Positions 1 to 8,140 of a stretch of 64,000 nucleotides of DNA are shown one piece after another; position 1 is the stretch's first letter; every line of letters begins with the position of its first letter. Source of the DNA: Sediminibacillus dalangtanensis (GTDB lineage Bacteria; Bacillota; Bacilli; Bacillales; Amphibacillaceae); the NCBI RefSeq assembly GCF_017792025.1, contig NZ_CP046956.1:2480001-2544000 (forward strand). Reading direction: 5' to 3'. The notes below the pieces were generated by a model. That model saw nothing but the letters and a program-made list of their open reading frames with translations. It ran no database searches and was not told the origin of the DNA. A program made the position numbers and the translations under genes.

Positions 1-258
1 ATAAACAAATCCTTTATCATCAATGCGAGTGACCATAAAGCCCACTTCATCCAAGTGCCCGGCTACCATCACTTTAGGTCCGTTTTCTTTTCCGGTTTTC
101 TTTGCAATCAGACTCCCGATATTATCGGTGAACACTTCATCCGCATAAGGAGCGATATACTTTTCCATTACTTCTCTTGCTTCTTTTTCATTGCCGGATA
201 TCCCTCTTGCATCCGTTAACTCCTTCAACATTGTAACTGTTTCATTGTACGCTGCCAT
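1..258 (-). CDS. ysdC: M42 family metallopeptidase, N-terminal part (3' end outside window)
   Basis: The first 86 residues of a glutamyl-aminopeptidase/endoglucanase-like M42 peptidase. M42 enzymes are cytosolic dinuclear-metal aminopeptidases that form large oligomeric shells. Seen here: the family pattern [13 protein letters not shown], whose His and Asp are the first metal ligands of the family, preceded by a helix-rich N-terminus containing [11 protein letters not shown]. The ATG at 258 has a strong ribosome site (AAAAGGAGG). The rest of the gene lies beyond the left edge, so integrity cannot be judged. In B. subtilis ysdC also lies in the ysd genes beside infC, which supports the symbol. 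Confidence 0.85.
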   Translation of the reverse strand, partial: MAAYNETVTMLKELTDARGISGNEKEAREVMEKYIAPYADEVFTDNIGSLIAKKTGKENGPKVMVAGHLDEVGFMVTRIDDKGFVY

Positions 259-345
259 ATGTATTTTCCTCCTTTTTAGGGTTCACATTGAATTATAGCG
301 GTTTTTTCCAAGATAGACAAAACATACCCTTCATCGGTACACGAA

Positions 346-831
346 TCAATAGCCCTGTTGTTGACGTTGATGGTTTACTTTGTTTTTCTTGTTATACGCT
401 TCCTGGATGGCTTCTTCTGGAAAGCCTAGCTGTGCCCCCAACTGTAGGTATGTTGTAAATAACTGATGGTAGTTCGCTTTACTGGGAACTTGCTTGAATG
501 CTATGATTTGTTCATAGACTTGGAGAAATAACTGCGTATCATCTAAATCAGTGGGCTGTACCGCGTCAGAATCATAGCGGTAGCCAGTATCAAGCCCTAG
601 TGAAAGAATAAAATGCAACCCATCCACGTATTCTTCCAGGATGACTGCCGATTCACTTTTCGGCTTTTTGCTCCAAAACTTGAAACAACGTGTTTCGTTC
701 GCTAACTCTCCGGTTTCCACTAATAGAGCTAATACTTTTCTTTCGAACAATTCATCTGCTTTTACGCGATTATTCGTTTGAATATGCTCATCCAATTGCC
801 TTTGTGTGTCAAATAACTGCTCCCAATACAT
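346..831 (-). CDS. dimeric (all-alpha) dUTP diphosphatase
   Basis: A 161-residue protein of the dimeric dUTPase family, in the all-alpha NTP pyrophosphatase superfamily with MazG. It is expected to hydrolyse dUTP to dUMP and PPi, keeping uracil out of DNA and supplying dUMP for thymidylate synthesis. Seen: the two Mg-binding helices, ETGELANETRCFKFW near residue 40 (ExxxE) and ILEEYVDGLHFILSLG near residue 65 (EExxD). The length is usual for the family. The ATG at 831 follows a GGAG-type site in a purine-rich stretch. It stands alone, between ysdC and the divergently transcribed ysdB. Substrate preference (dUTP versus dCTP or others) is inferred from the family. Confidence 0.8.
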   Translation of the reverse strand: MYWEQLFDTQRQLDEHIQTNNRVKADELFERKVLALLVETGELANETRCFKFWSKKPKSESAVILEEYVDGLHFILSLGLDTGYRYDSDAVQPTDLDDTQLFLQVYEQIIAFKQVPSKANYHQLFTTYLQLGAQLGFPEEAIQEAYNKKNKVNHQRQQQGY

Positions 832-890
832 CTTTATGTTTCTCCTTTTTGAACTTTTTCTTGATTATAACATGCTTATTTGCAAATTGT

Positions 891-917
891 TGAAACCTTG
901 ACCAGGTTTTATTCGTA
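891..917 (+). promoter_or_regulatory. sigma-W type promoter of ysdB
   Basis: TGAAAC at 891-896 and CGTA at 914-917 are separated by 17 bases, matching the extracytoplasmic-function sigma-W consensus TGAAAC-N16/17-CGTA. B. subtilis ysdB is a known SigW-regulon gene, so the site fits the gene. A near-identical arrangement occurs in front of the PspA cluster at 50.8 kb. Confidence 0.85.
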
Positions 918-952
918 AAGGAGAGAAGACTCTAAAACAGGAGACGGTGTGT

Positions 953-1339
953 ATGATTGTTTTACTATTTCGCTTACTGATTTTTGTCGCAATGGTGATG
1001 CTTCTTTATACGATATATAAGTATTGGATCAATCCTAACAGAAAGTTGGAAGTAGCACGCGAAAAAAAGGACTTTTTCTTTCTGGATGAGCCTGACAATA
1101 TTAAAAAAAATTTTCTGATGACCTACAAAGGATTCATTTTTGAAGGCGAGAAATACTTAGGAACGACCGAGGATTCATTTGACGTATTGAATATCAGTAT
1201 CCATGCGCACTATCCAGGAGAGTTGAAGGGTCTGGAAAGAAAAGATTTGTACTTCATGGAAGAGGAAGTCTTGATCAGGTATCCCTATGCAACAATCGAA
1301 TGGAAGCATCCGATAGATAAACTGCTGATCAAAAAGTGA
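953..1339 (+). CDS. ysdB: YsdB, SigW-regulon protein of unknown function
   Basis: A 128-residue protein with one N-terminal membrane segment (about residues 2-20, IVLLFRLLIFVAMVMLLY) and a basic/aromatic cytoplasmic or surface domain rich in F, Y and E. It matches the YsdB family found beside ysdA in bacilli; no biochemical role is established. The ATG at 953 is preferred over the in-frame GTG at 947 because the AGGAGA site at 938-943 is about eight bases from 953 but only three from 947. The sigW-type promoter 35 bases upstream places it in the envelope-stress regulon. A good terminator follows directly, so it is monocistronic. Confidence 0.8.
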   Translation: MIVLLFRLLIFVAMVMLLYTIYKYWINPNRKLEVAREKKDFFFLDEPDNIKKNFLMTYKGFIFEGEKYLGTTEDSFDVLNISIHAHYPGELKGLERKDLYFMEEEVLIRYPYATIEWKHPIDKLLIKK

Positions 1340-1345
1340 TCAAAC

Positions 1346-1377
1346 AGAAGCAGACGCACTCGTGCATCTGCTTCTTT
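1346..1377 (+). terminator. ysdB terminator
   Basis: The inverted repeat AGAAGCAGA/TCTGCTTCT with an inner GCAC/GTGC pairing is followed by TTT. It lies six bases after the ysdB stop. It is near-symmetric and could also serve transcripts from the right. Confidence 0.8.
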
Positions 1378-1496
1378 AAATAAAAATCAAGATTACTGGA
1401 TGGTATCTTCAACCGAATCCATTAGCCTCCGAGGACATAAGGCAAAATACTCCGAGCAGGCTGAAGTACCGGAGTACAAGGTGCCACTAGCTTTTC

Positions 1497-2084
1497 TTAC
1501 TGTTTGACTGTTGGACTTTTTCCCACAAAGAATTCAGCCCATTTTATCGTTGTTTGTTTTCTGCGGAGAAAATATAAAAACGGCAGCAGAAAAAGAATAA
1601 AGGCCATCATGACCACCGGCGATAAGCTCGATATCCATTTCCCGAAGGATGTATAAAGTACCGCCAGCGGAATATTGGAGTAAAAAGACGATCGAACATA
1701 TTCTTTAAAGCTAGAAGAAATTTCTAAAATACATAAGGATAACAAATGAAAATGAATAAAAGGGATGAGTCGCAGTACAGCCACCTGGGAGGTCGTCAAC
1801 GTTGATCGTTCCCCCATCAACTTTTGCTTTACATGCACGAGTTTATCCGACATGCCCGGCATCCACTGTATCAGTTTGTAGAACGTCATGCTTGATAACG
1901 TAATACCGATTACAGAGTATAACGTGCCAGCTATCGCTCCGAATAATACTCCTCCTGTTATACAGATCAAGATAACAGGCAGGAAAAACAACGGACGCAA
2001 TAAATGAAATCCTATGAACAGCAGAGGCGTCAAAATACCACCTGTCTCTGCTATGGTCAACAAATAGCTGCTGACATCTCCCAT
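1497..2084 (-). CDS. ytxB: TVP38/TMEM64 family membrane protein
   Basis: A 195-residue integral membrane protein with about five hydrophobic segments. It carries the family signature FLPVILICITGGVLFGAIAGTLYSVIG near residues 34-60 and a second re-entrant-like segment with RLIPFIHFHLLS near residue 105. The SNARE-associated/DedA-like fold is linked in other bacteria to lipid scrambling or undecaprenyl-phosphate and phospholipid flipping; the specific role here is unknown. The ytxB symbol rests on family and on B. subtilis YtxB coming from the dnaI/thrS neighbourhood. The ATG at 2084 follows GGGGGCAAAGGAG. Confidence 0.7.
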   Translation of the reverse strand: MGDVSSYLLTIAETGGILTPLLFIGFHLLRPLFFLPVILICITGGVLFGAIAGTLYSVIGITLSSMTFYKLIQWMPGMSDKLVHVKQKLMGERSTLTTSQVAVLRLIPFIHFHLLSLCILEISSSFKEYVRSSFYSNIPLAVLYTSFGKWISSLSPVVMMAFILFLLPFLYFLRRKQTTIKWAEFFVGKSPTVKQ

Positions 2085-2193
2085 CTCCTTTGCCCCCTTT
2101 TCCTTCAGCTCATTCTATGACAATAGACGAGCTGTTATGACAAGAAGGTTTTATCGGAGTTGTCCCATTTAGCCGAATACTGTTCGGATAAGT

Positions 2194-2460
2194 CTATCCC
2201 TTCCATTGAACGATTAAATAAAGATGAATGATGAAAAGTACCGGCATCCCCAGTTTAAAACGGAAGTGACGGGTTTTATGCCTGAATGTGTACATCCCTG
2301 CTATCCCTCCTGCCGCTCCTCCAATTAAAGCCCCTATCCAAAGCGTTTTTTCAGATATCCTCCACTGATGCTTGACGGCCCTCCGCTTATCTATTCCCAT
2401 GAGAATCCATTCTGCAATATTTATCCCTATTATGTATAGTAGTAAAAATCCATTTGGCAT
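2194..2460 (-). CDS. ysdA: DUF1294 family small membrane protein
   Basis: An 88-residue protein with three predicted membrane spans and the DUF1294 hallmarks DKRRA (residues 24-28), GALIGGAAGGIAGM (43-56) and FRHKT (59-63). The domain also occurs fused to cold-shock domains in other bacteria; its function is unknown. It lies downstream of rplT on the same strand but after a strong terminator, so it is probably transcribed mainly on its own. B. subtilis ysdA has the same position. Confidence 0.8.
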   Translation of the reverse strand: MPNGFLLLYIIGINIAEWILMGIDKRRAVKHQWRISEKTLWIGALIGGAAGGIAGMYTFRHKTRHFRFKLGMPVLFIIHLYLIVQWKG

Positions 2461-2621
2461 GTTCCATCTCCTATCCGGTTTGTTGGTAGTTTTAAAGAAA
2501 GACTATTTCTTAAAAGTTTAATGCTTTCAGACTTAAAAAATACAGTTTGACTTTAAGTGAGTGAAAACCACCCTGCAAACAAAGAGTACCACCTGTGCTG
2601 TGCATGAATAGATTTTAAAAG

Positions 2622-2655
2622 AAAAACCATCCCCGCTGAACGAGGATGGTTTTTG
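2622..2655 (-). terminator. terminator of the infC-rpmI-rplT operon
   Basis: On the minus strand, AAAAACCATCCTCG pairs with CGGGGATGGTTTTT, followed by a T-rich tract. It lies just after the rplT stop codon. Confidence 0.85.
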
Positions 2656-2663
2656 GACATTCC

Positions 2664-3020
2664 TTATTTCAATGCATCTTTAGCCTTGTCAGCAAGCTGT
2701 GCAAATGCTTTTTCATCATTGATAGCCAAATCAGAAAGCATTTTACGGTTTACTTCAATTCCAGCTTGTTTTAGACCGTGCATCAAACGGCTGTAAGACA
2801 GGTCATTCAAACGCGCTGCAGCATTAATACGTGCAATCCAAAGCTTACGGAATTCACGCTTTTTCTGTCTGCGGTCGCGGTAAGCATATTGACCTGATTT
2901 CATTACTTGTTGTTTAGCTGTTTTAAATAGGGCATGTTTCGAGCCATAATATCCTTTAGCAAGCTTTAATACGCGCTTACGACGTCTGCGAGTAACTGTT
3001 CCACCTTTTACACGTGGCAT
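2664..3020 (-). CDS. rplT: 50S ribosomal protein L20
   Basis: 118 residues, the standard L20 length. The N-terminal basic extension ([20 protein letters not shown]) penetrates 23S rRNA during early 50S assembly. The globular C-terminal half contains the family stretch [29 protein letters not shown]20 is also the autogenous repressor of this operon in bacilli, acting on the leader in front of infC. It is the third gene of infC-rpmI-rplT, 47 bases after rpmI, with a clear AGGAGG site before the ATG at 3020. Confidence 0.97.
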   Translation of the reverse strand: MPRVKGGTVTRRRRKRVLKLAKGYYGSKHALFKTAKQQVMKSGQYAYRDRRQKKREFRKLWIARINAAARLNDLSYSRLMHGLKQAGIEVNRKMLSDLAINDEKAFAQLADKAKDALK

Positions 3021-3067
3021 AATAATTCCCTCCTAATATATATAACCGATAAATTCGGATTTAAGGT

Positions 3068-3265
3068 TTATTTGTTTGGCAGCATTTGCTTAATGCGTTT
3101 GTAGTCTCCAGCAGAAACAATATCACTTTTACGCAATTTGCGTTTTTGCTTTTGAGACTTGTTGGCAAACAAGTGACTAGTGTATGCATGAGAGCGTTTA
3201 AGCTTTCCGGAACCTGTTTTTTGGAAACGTTTTTGAGAACCTTTGTGGGTTTTCATTTTTGGCAT
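3068..3265 (-). CDS. rpmI: 50S ribosomal protein L35
   Basis: A 65-residue, very basic large-subunit protein ([18 protein letters not shown]...). The ATG at 3265 is chosen because L35 proteins begin MPKMKTH and it follows AAGGAGGAACATAAC. An in-frame ATG ten codons upstream (3295) would add a non-conserved leader and lacks a site. Second gene of the infC operon; the long repeat-containing spacer upstream is unusual (see the 3285-3495 entry). Confidence 0.95.
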   Translation of the reverse strand: MPKMKTHKGSQKRFQKTGSGKLKRSHAYTSHLFANKSQKQKRKLRKSDIVSAGDYKRIKQMLPNK

Positions 3266-3284
3266 GTTATGTTCCTCCTTGTAA

Positions 3285-3495
3285 TGAATGTTCATACTTG
3301 CGGGTGAAAATTACCGGCGTAGCTCAGCGTCAGCTTGCTCCTCCGGTACGCACGTATCTTTTTTATACGCTGTGTTCCTCGCAGCTGCGCTTCCTTGATC
3401 TACTTGGTTCTTTTCATCCTCGTATAAACTCCTATTTGCTTGAATGTTCATACTTGCGGGGAAAATTACCGGCGTAGCTCGGCGTCAGTTTGCCC
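3285..3495. repeat. direct repeat pair inside the infC-rpmI spacer
   Basis: Two near-identical copies of a unit of about 54 bp lie at 3285-3338 and 3441-3494. Both begin TGAATGTTCATACTTGCGGG, continue through AATTACCGGCGTAGCTC and differ at only a few bases. They flank a core of about 100 bp (3340-3440) containing TACGCTGTGTTCCTC and TCATCCTCGTATAA. The copies lie in the transcribed gap between infC and rpmI, and copy 1 overlaps the upstream edge of the rpmI ribosome site. I see no reading frame in it. It looks like a tandem duplication of a spacer element or an inserted dispersed repeat. Confidence 0.8.
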
Positions 3496-3540
3496 CTGCA
3501 TGAACCGCAATTTGTTCAAATCACAACTTACTGATAAAAG

Positions 3541-4059
3541 TTATTTTTCGTTGGTTGGCGCAAGCATTAGAAACATGCTGCGGCCTTCCATTTTCGGCTT
3601 TGTTTCAACAGTGGAAATATCTTTACATTCCTCTGCCATTTTTTCAAGGACTTCCTGTCCTAATTCTTTATGTGTAATGGCACGGCCACGGAACCGAATG
3701 GAAGCTTTCACTTTATCGCCTTTTTCAAGAAACTTTCTGGCGTTGCGCAACTTCGTATTGAAGTCATGCTCTTCAATGCCAGGGCTTAAGCGAACCTCTT
3801 TGACATTAATAACTTTTTGTTTTTTACGTGCTTCTTTATCTTTCTTTTGTTGCTCAAAACGGTATTTACCATAATCCATGATCCGGCATACCGGCGGTTT
3901 TGCATTTGGAGCTACTAATACAAGGTCCAAATTTCTTGTTTGAGCAATGTCTAATGCTTCTTGGCGGGATTTGACCCCAAGTTGGTCTCCATTTGAATCA
4001 ATGAGCCTGACTTCGCGAGCACGAATTTTCTCATTGACGTTCATATCTTTGCTAATAAT
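3541..4059 (-). CDS. infC: translation initiation factor IF-3 (AUU start)
   Basis: 172 residues; binds the 30S subunit, prevents 50S joining and monitors the start codon. Seen: the N-terminal domain with [20 protein letters not shown], the linker rich in K and Q around [14 protein letters not shown], and the C-terminal domain with [18 protein letters not shown]. Alignment with bacillar IF-3 (MISKDFxxNExIRARE) places the start at the ATT codon 4059-4057, exactly six bases after GGAGG. The next in-frame ATG (4044) lacks good spacing. AUU initiation is the known autoregulatory device of infC. It heads the infC-rpmI-rplT operon. Confidence 0.92.
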   Translation of the reverse strand: MISKDMNVNEKIRAREVRLIDSNGDQLGVKSRQEALDIAQTRNLDLVLVAPNAKPPVCRIMDYGKYRFEQQKKDKEARKKQKVINVKEVRLSPGIEEHDFNTKLRNARKFLEKGDKVKASIRFRGRAITHKELGQEVLEKMAEECKDISTVETKPKMEGRSMFLMLAPTNEK

Positions 4060-4265
4060 GAGCCACCTCCATAGAGTTTGGAAAAACAATATAAGATCAT
4101 ATCGACAAGTTGTTGTAGTTGAAAGCATAAAAAAAATGTCGGTACATACTGCACCCACACATCTTCCCATACAATAAGGATGTTGTAACCTGCCAACTGC
4201 AAAACGCGTCGATCAGGTGAGAAGCGGGTGCTTCTGCTTGCCTCAGATCATTATTTAATTTCACC
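4060..4265 (-). promoter_or_regulatory. structured leader of the infC operon (L20-type attenuator)
   Basis: An untranslated leader of about 205 bases lies between the promoter and infC. It contains a terminator-like element at 4129-4163: an imperfect stem (ATGT.TGG.TGC with GTA.CCG.ACAT) followed by eight T residues. In bacilli this leader carries an L20 binding site that mimics 23S rRNA and triggers premature termination. I infer the same here from position and architecture; the L20 site itself was not modelled. Confidence 0.65.
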
Positions 4266-4271
4266 TTTAAA

Positions 4272-4300
4272 ATAATAGCATAAGCATGCTAAGATGTCAA
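4272..4300 (-). promoter_or_regulatory. sigma-A promoter of infC-rpmI-rplT
   Basis: TTGACA at 4300-4295 and TATTAT at 4277-4272 with a 17-base spacer on the minus strand. The expected start is near 4265. Confidence 0.85.
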
Positions 4301-4447
4301 CAACCATGGTTGCGTTTCTATGAAAACGACTATCTCATCATACAAAATTCAGAGCAAAAACACAAGGGGGTATTTTTCACAACTTATGCAGCCATCCAAT
4401 CTGTTGATACAGATAAGCGGAGCTGAATGGATATTCTTGCTTGATAG

Positions 4448-4482
4448 AAAAAATCACCAGCATTTCGTACACTGGTGATTTC
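4448..4482 (-). terminator. thrS terminator
   Basis: AAATCACCAGTGT pairs across GAAATGCTGGTGATTT and is followed by a T run on the minus strand, 30 bases after the thrS stop. Confidence 0.85.
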
Positions 4483-4511
4483 CACTCTAGAATTCGAGAC
4501 CATCTCTTTTT

Positions 4512-6461
4512 TTACTGGTTGGCTAATGTTTTTTCACGTATCTCCGCTTCGATTTGATCGATGAACTTATCCAAAGGCTTCGTCTCTGAATTTTTCTCGC
4601 CATAACGCCGGACGTTTACGGCAGTGTCTTCGATTTCTTTATCACCCACGACAAGGGCGTAAGGGATTTTCTGCGTTTGTGCTTCGCGGATTTTATAGCC
4701 GATTTTCTCATCACGCTCATCCACTTCTACGCGGACTCCACGATATCGCAAGTCCTCCTCCACTTTTTTAGCATAATCCAGGTGAATTCCAGGCGATACA
4801 GGGATAATCCGGGCTTGTACAGGTGCAAGCCATGTAGGAAATGCCCCTTTATATTCCTCGATAAGGAATGCCACAAAACGCTCCATCGTAGATACGACAC
4901 CGCGATGGATGACGACAGGCCGGTGTTCTTTGCCGTCTTCCCCGATGTAGGTCAAATCAAACCGCTCGGGCAAATGAAAGTCCAATTGAACGGTAGACAA
5001 CGTTTCATCTTTACCTAGCGCCGTTTTAACCTGAACATCCAGCTTAGGACCATAGAAAGCTGCTTCACCTTCGGCTTCCACATAATCAAGCTCCATGTCT
5101 TCCATCGTCTCTTTCAACATTGCCTGGGCTTTTTCCCACATCTCATCGTTATCAACGTACTTTTCAGTATCCTCTGGATCACGGTAGGATAGACGGAAAT
5201 AATAATCATCGATACCGAAATCTTTGTAAACTGCCTGGACTAACTGTACCACACGAATAAATTCATCTTTCAGCTGATCTGGCCGTGCAAAGATATGGGC
5301 ATCATTCAGTGTCATAGCCCGAACACGCTGTAAGCCGGCAAGTGCACCCGACATTTCATGGCGGTGCATGGTGCCAAGCTCCGCAATACGGACAGGAAGA
5401 TTACGATAGCTGTGCAGTTCATTTTTAAACACCATCATATGATGCGGGCAGTTCATTGGACGTAGGACAAGGTCTTCGTTGTCCATTTCCAGTGTAGGGA
5501 ACATGTCATCCTTGTAATGGTCCCAATGCCCACTTGTTTTATAAAGATCTACACTGCCGAGAACCGGGGTATAAACATGATCATAACCCAGCCTTTCCTC
5601 CAGATCGACAATGTAACGTTCGATTGTCCGGCGGATAGTGGCGCCTTTCGGCAGCCAAAGCGGCAAGCCCTGACCGACTTGCTGAGATACCGTGAACAAG
5701 TCCAGTTCTTTCCCCAACTTACGGTGGTCGCGTTCTTTCGCTTCTTCACGAAGACGCAAATATTCATCAAGACTGCTCTTTTTCTCAAATGCAGTGCCGT
5801 ATATTCGCTGCAGCATTTTATTGTCGCTGTCACCTCGCCAGTAAGCACCAGAAATGCTCAACAGTTTAACAACTTTTATTTTACTCGTGGAAGGGACATG
5901 GATGCCACGGCATAAATCGAAGAATTCACCTTGCTGATAAATGGACACTGTTTCTCCTTCGGGAATAGCATCAATTAATTCAAGCTTTAATTCATCACCG
6001 ATTTCCCGGAACATTTCCTTCGCTTCTTCGCGTGAAACTTCCTTGCGAACAATTTCTAAATTTTCGTCGATGATTTTTTGCATTTCTTTTTCAATTCTAG
6101 GTAAATCTTCTGGGGTTACGGATTCTTCCATATCAAAATCATAATAAAATCCATCCTCAATGACAGGACCCACCCCGAATTGAACATTATCGTACAAGCG
6201 CTTGATTGCCTGTGCCATCAAGTGAGCAGCAGAATGACGCATTATTTCAATTCCTTCTTGCTGTTTATTGGTGATGATCTCGATCTCGCCGTTTCCAGGC
6301 AGCTCGCTGCGAAGATCATAAGGGATTCCGTCCAGTTTTACTGCCAGCGCCTGTTTCTTTAATCCCGGTGAAATCGATGCTGCTATATCCTCTCCAGTTG
6401 TTCCCTGAGGAAATTCCTTCTGGGCCCCGTCTGGAAATGTAATGCGGATCATTTCTGACAT
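4512..6461 (-). CDS. thrS: threonyl-tRNA synthetase
   Basis: 649 residues, full length. Charges tRNA-Thr in the cytosol. Domain order: TGS domain (1-64), editing domain with [10 protein letters not shown] (residues about 75-84, HxxxH) and the later CRGIH motif, class II catalytic core with [25 protein letters not shown] (motif 2) and the zinc ligands Cys and His, then the anticodon-binding domain (about 535-640). The ATG at 6461 follows AAAGGAGAG. Controlled by a T-box leader directly upstream. Monocistronic, bounded by its own promoter and terminator. Confidence 0.97.
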   Translation of the reverse strand: MSEMIRITFPDGAQKEFPQGTTGEDIAASISPGLKKQALAVKLDGIPYDLRSELPGNGEIEIITNKQQEGIEIMRHSAAHLMAQAIKRLYDNVQFGVGPVIEDGFYYDFDMEESVTPEDLPRIEKEMQKIIDENLEIVRKEVSREEAKEMFREIGDELKLELIDAIPEGETVSIYQQGEFFDLCRGIHVPSTSKIKVVKLLSISGAYWRGDSDNKMLQRIYGTAFEKKSSLDEYLRLREEAKERDHRKLGKELDLFTVSQQVGQGLPLWLPKGATIRRTIERYIVDLEERLGYDHVYTPVLGSVDLYKTSGHWDHYKDDMFPTLEMDNEDLVLRPMNCPHHMMVFKNELHSYRNLPVRIAELGTMHRHEMSGALAGLQRVRAMTLNDAHIFARPDQLKDEFIRVVQLVQAVYKDFGIDDYYFRLSYRDPEDTEKYVDNDEMWEKAQAMLKETMEDMELDYVEAEGEAAFYGPKLDVQVKTALGKDETLSTVQLDFHLPERFDLTYIGEDGKEHRPVVIHRGVVSTMERFVAFLIEEYKGAFPTWLAPVQARIIPVSPGIHLDYAKKVEEDLRYRGVRVEVDERDEKIGYKIREAQTQKIPYALVVGDKEIEDTAVNVRRYGEKNSETKPLDKFIDQIEAEIREKTLANQ

Positions 6462-6783
6462 AAGTAGTCTCTCCTTTAAAATTTGTTTTGTAGATTAAGC
6501 AGAATAAATAAAAAACGCCCGTCCCGATAGCTGTTAATAGCTAAGGGACGAGCGTTGGCCTCGTGGTTCCACCCTAATTCCCGCAAAAACGTACGGCTCA
6601 TTTAGCATCTGTAACGTAGATGATACGCTGTTACTTACTATCTCAGTTCAATAACAGGGTTCAGAGGGGGTAATCAGAATGACGGTAATACAGGAAGCTT
6701 TCAGCCGGGCGGCTTCCCTCTCTATAGTATTCCTGGTCGATTCGATCGTGTCCTCATCAAAACCGATGTGTTAATCATTTATG
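6462..6783 (-). promoter_or_regulatory. T-box riboswitch of thrS
   Basis: A leader of about 320 bases with the conserved T-box sequence AGGGTGGAACCACG at 6575-6562. It is followed by a strong terminator (6557-6509: CGCTCGTCCC / GGGACGGGCG plus a T run) that overlaps it in the antiterminator sense. An upstream stem I region contains AGAGAGG and a GGCTG-type apical loop. It senses uncharged tRNA, here by context tRNA-Thr. An ACC triplet in TGAACCC (6663-6657) is a candidate specifier, but I could not fold stem I to confirm it. Confidence 0.93.
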
Positions 6784-6789
6784 AACGTA

Positions 6790-6818
6790 ATTATAGCGAT
6801 ACAGTCGTCAAAAATCAA
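6790..6818 (-). promoter_or_regulatory. thrS promoter
   Basis: TTGATT (6818-6813), a 17-base spacer and TATAAT (6795-6790) on the minus strand, directly before the T-box leader. Confidence 0.8.
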
Positions 6819-6824
6819 GTGTAT

Positions 6825-7676
6825 TTAATGATTTCTTAAATAATTCGGGAAAGGAAACCGGGTAAACGGTTCGAAAACCGCTTTTTCCTGGAAAACATTG
6901 ATCACGGTCAATGTTTTTGGCTCAGAAGGATGATCTCCGTATATGACCACCCGCTCAGGCGCCATGGCAAGCAGCGGTGTTATATTCAGCTCTGCTTCAT
7001 CCAAACCGACTATGTACAGCGGCTCCTGCTGGATCAGCATTTTTATTTCCATCTTGGAAAATGGCTTTCCGTTCGCTTTATAAAATTTGAAGTTCCTGCC
7101 TTGGACAACGTGGACGACCTGGAATTTGGACTTCTTTTTTGCCACGTATTCCCGTAGCGATTGGACAAACGATTGGTAATCTTCTTCCCGTTTAAATTCA
7201 TCAATCGCCATCCCGATGATTTCGATAAGTTCTTCTTTGTAGGGCTGCAGGCGAAAATTCACTAATGAGTTGAAGTGGACTGCTTCTTCAGTATGGATGT
7301 TATCCTGGAAGCAACTTTTCAATGTCTCCCGCAAGTCGATATCAACCGGTATCGGAACATCCCCTGAATCATCACCGGACAAAATAGAATGGGCCAGCTC
7401 CGAAATTCGATGTACTTCCTCCTTATCTTTATAATAATAAACATTTTTGATTATATCAGCGACCCAGCTGCTTTCTTTATGCCTTATGAAGACATATGCC
7501 ATCGCCTCTGCAGTGTTAGCCAGCTGCTCCTCCTTGGAACGGCTTTCCCGGATTTTGATTCGGTTTCCCCACGTGTCGTTGGTTTTCCAGTTCAGTTCTA
7601 CATCGAGGCCATACTGAACAATCCGATCACAAAATGTCATGGTTTCTGCTTTTGTCTCAAAATAAACCTCAAGCAA
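6825..7676 (-). CDS. ytxC: YtxC-like sporulation protein
   Basis: A 283-residue soluble protein of the YtxC family (B. subtilis YtxC is of similar length and sits between thrS and dnaI). The family is annotated as putative sporulation protein and has no known biochemical activity. No membrane segments, signal peptide or recognised catalytic motif are visible. The N-terminal 90 residues are charged; the C-terminal half has HVVQGRNFKFYKANGKPF and ends in a Pro/Phe-rich tail. The stop codon overlaps the thrS promoter region. In B. subtilis ytxC adjoins dnaI; here the accessory island at 7.8-8.9 kb separates them. Confidence 0.75.
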   Translation of the reverse strand: MLEVYFETKAETMTFCDRIVQYGLDVELNWKTNDTWGNRIKIRESRSKEEQLANTAEAMAYVFIRHKESSWVADIIKNVYYYKDKEEVHRISELAHSILSGDDSGDVPIPVDIDLRETLKSCFQDNIHTEEAVHFNSLVNFRLQPYKEELIEIIGMAIDEFKREEDYQSFVQSLREYVAKKKSKFQVVHVVQGRNFKFYKANGKPFSKMEIKMLIQQEPLYIVGLDEAELNITPLLAMAPERVVIYGDHPSEPKTLTVINVFQEKAVFEPFTRFPFPNYLRNH

Positions 7677-8140
7677 TACTCATCACCCTCATCACGATCA
7701 AACTGTTACATTATATGGATGAATGCTTCAAAAAATGTGTGATCTATCGGAAGAAAAAATAGTAGATGGCAAAAAACGCCTGGGATCCACCATTCAATCT
7801 AAAGAGAAAGTTAATTAAATGTTTACTTAAATAAAAGCTATGTTAAACAACGCTGTTAATATTCGTCCCAAAGGAACATTTGTTCTGAGCGTAAGTATAA
7901 CCATCTTTATGTTTTCAATCGGATACTTCTTTCAAGACAGGTTCACTTGCTCAGTAGGAAACCAAAGAATTGGTGAAAAACTCCTTCAAACGATTATTTG
8001 AGTTGGTTTCAGTTCCTTGATAGCATCAAGCATCGAAATAATGAATCAACCGTTAGTAAAATGATTATTGAAAGTTGCTTGTTCTCAGTAAGTATCACTT
8101 ATGATAAGTTTAGATTATCAGATTTTACCAGGTGAAAACC

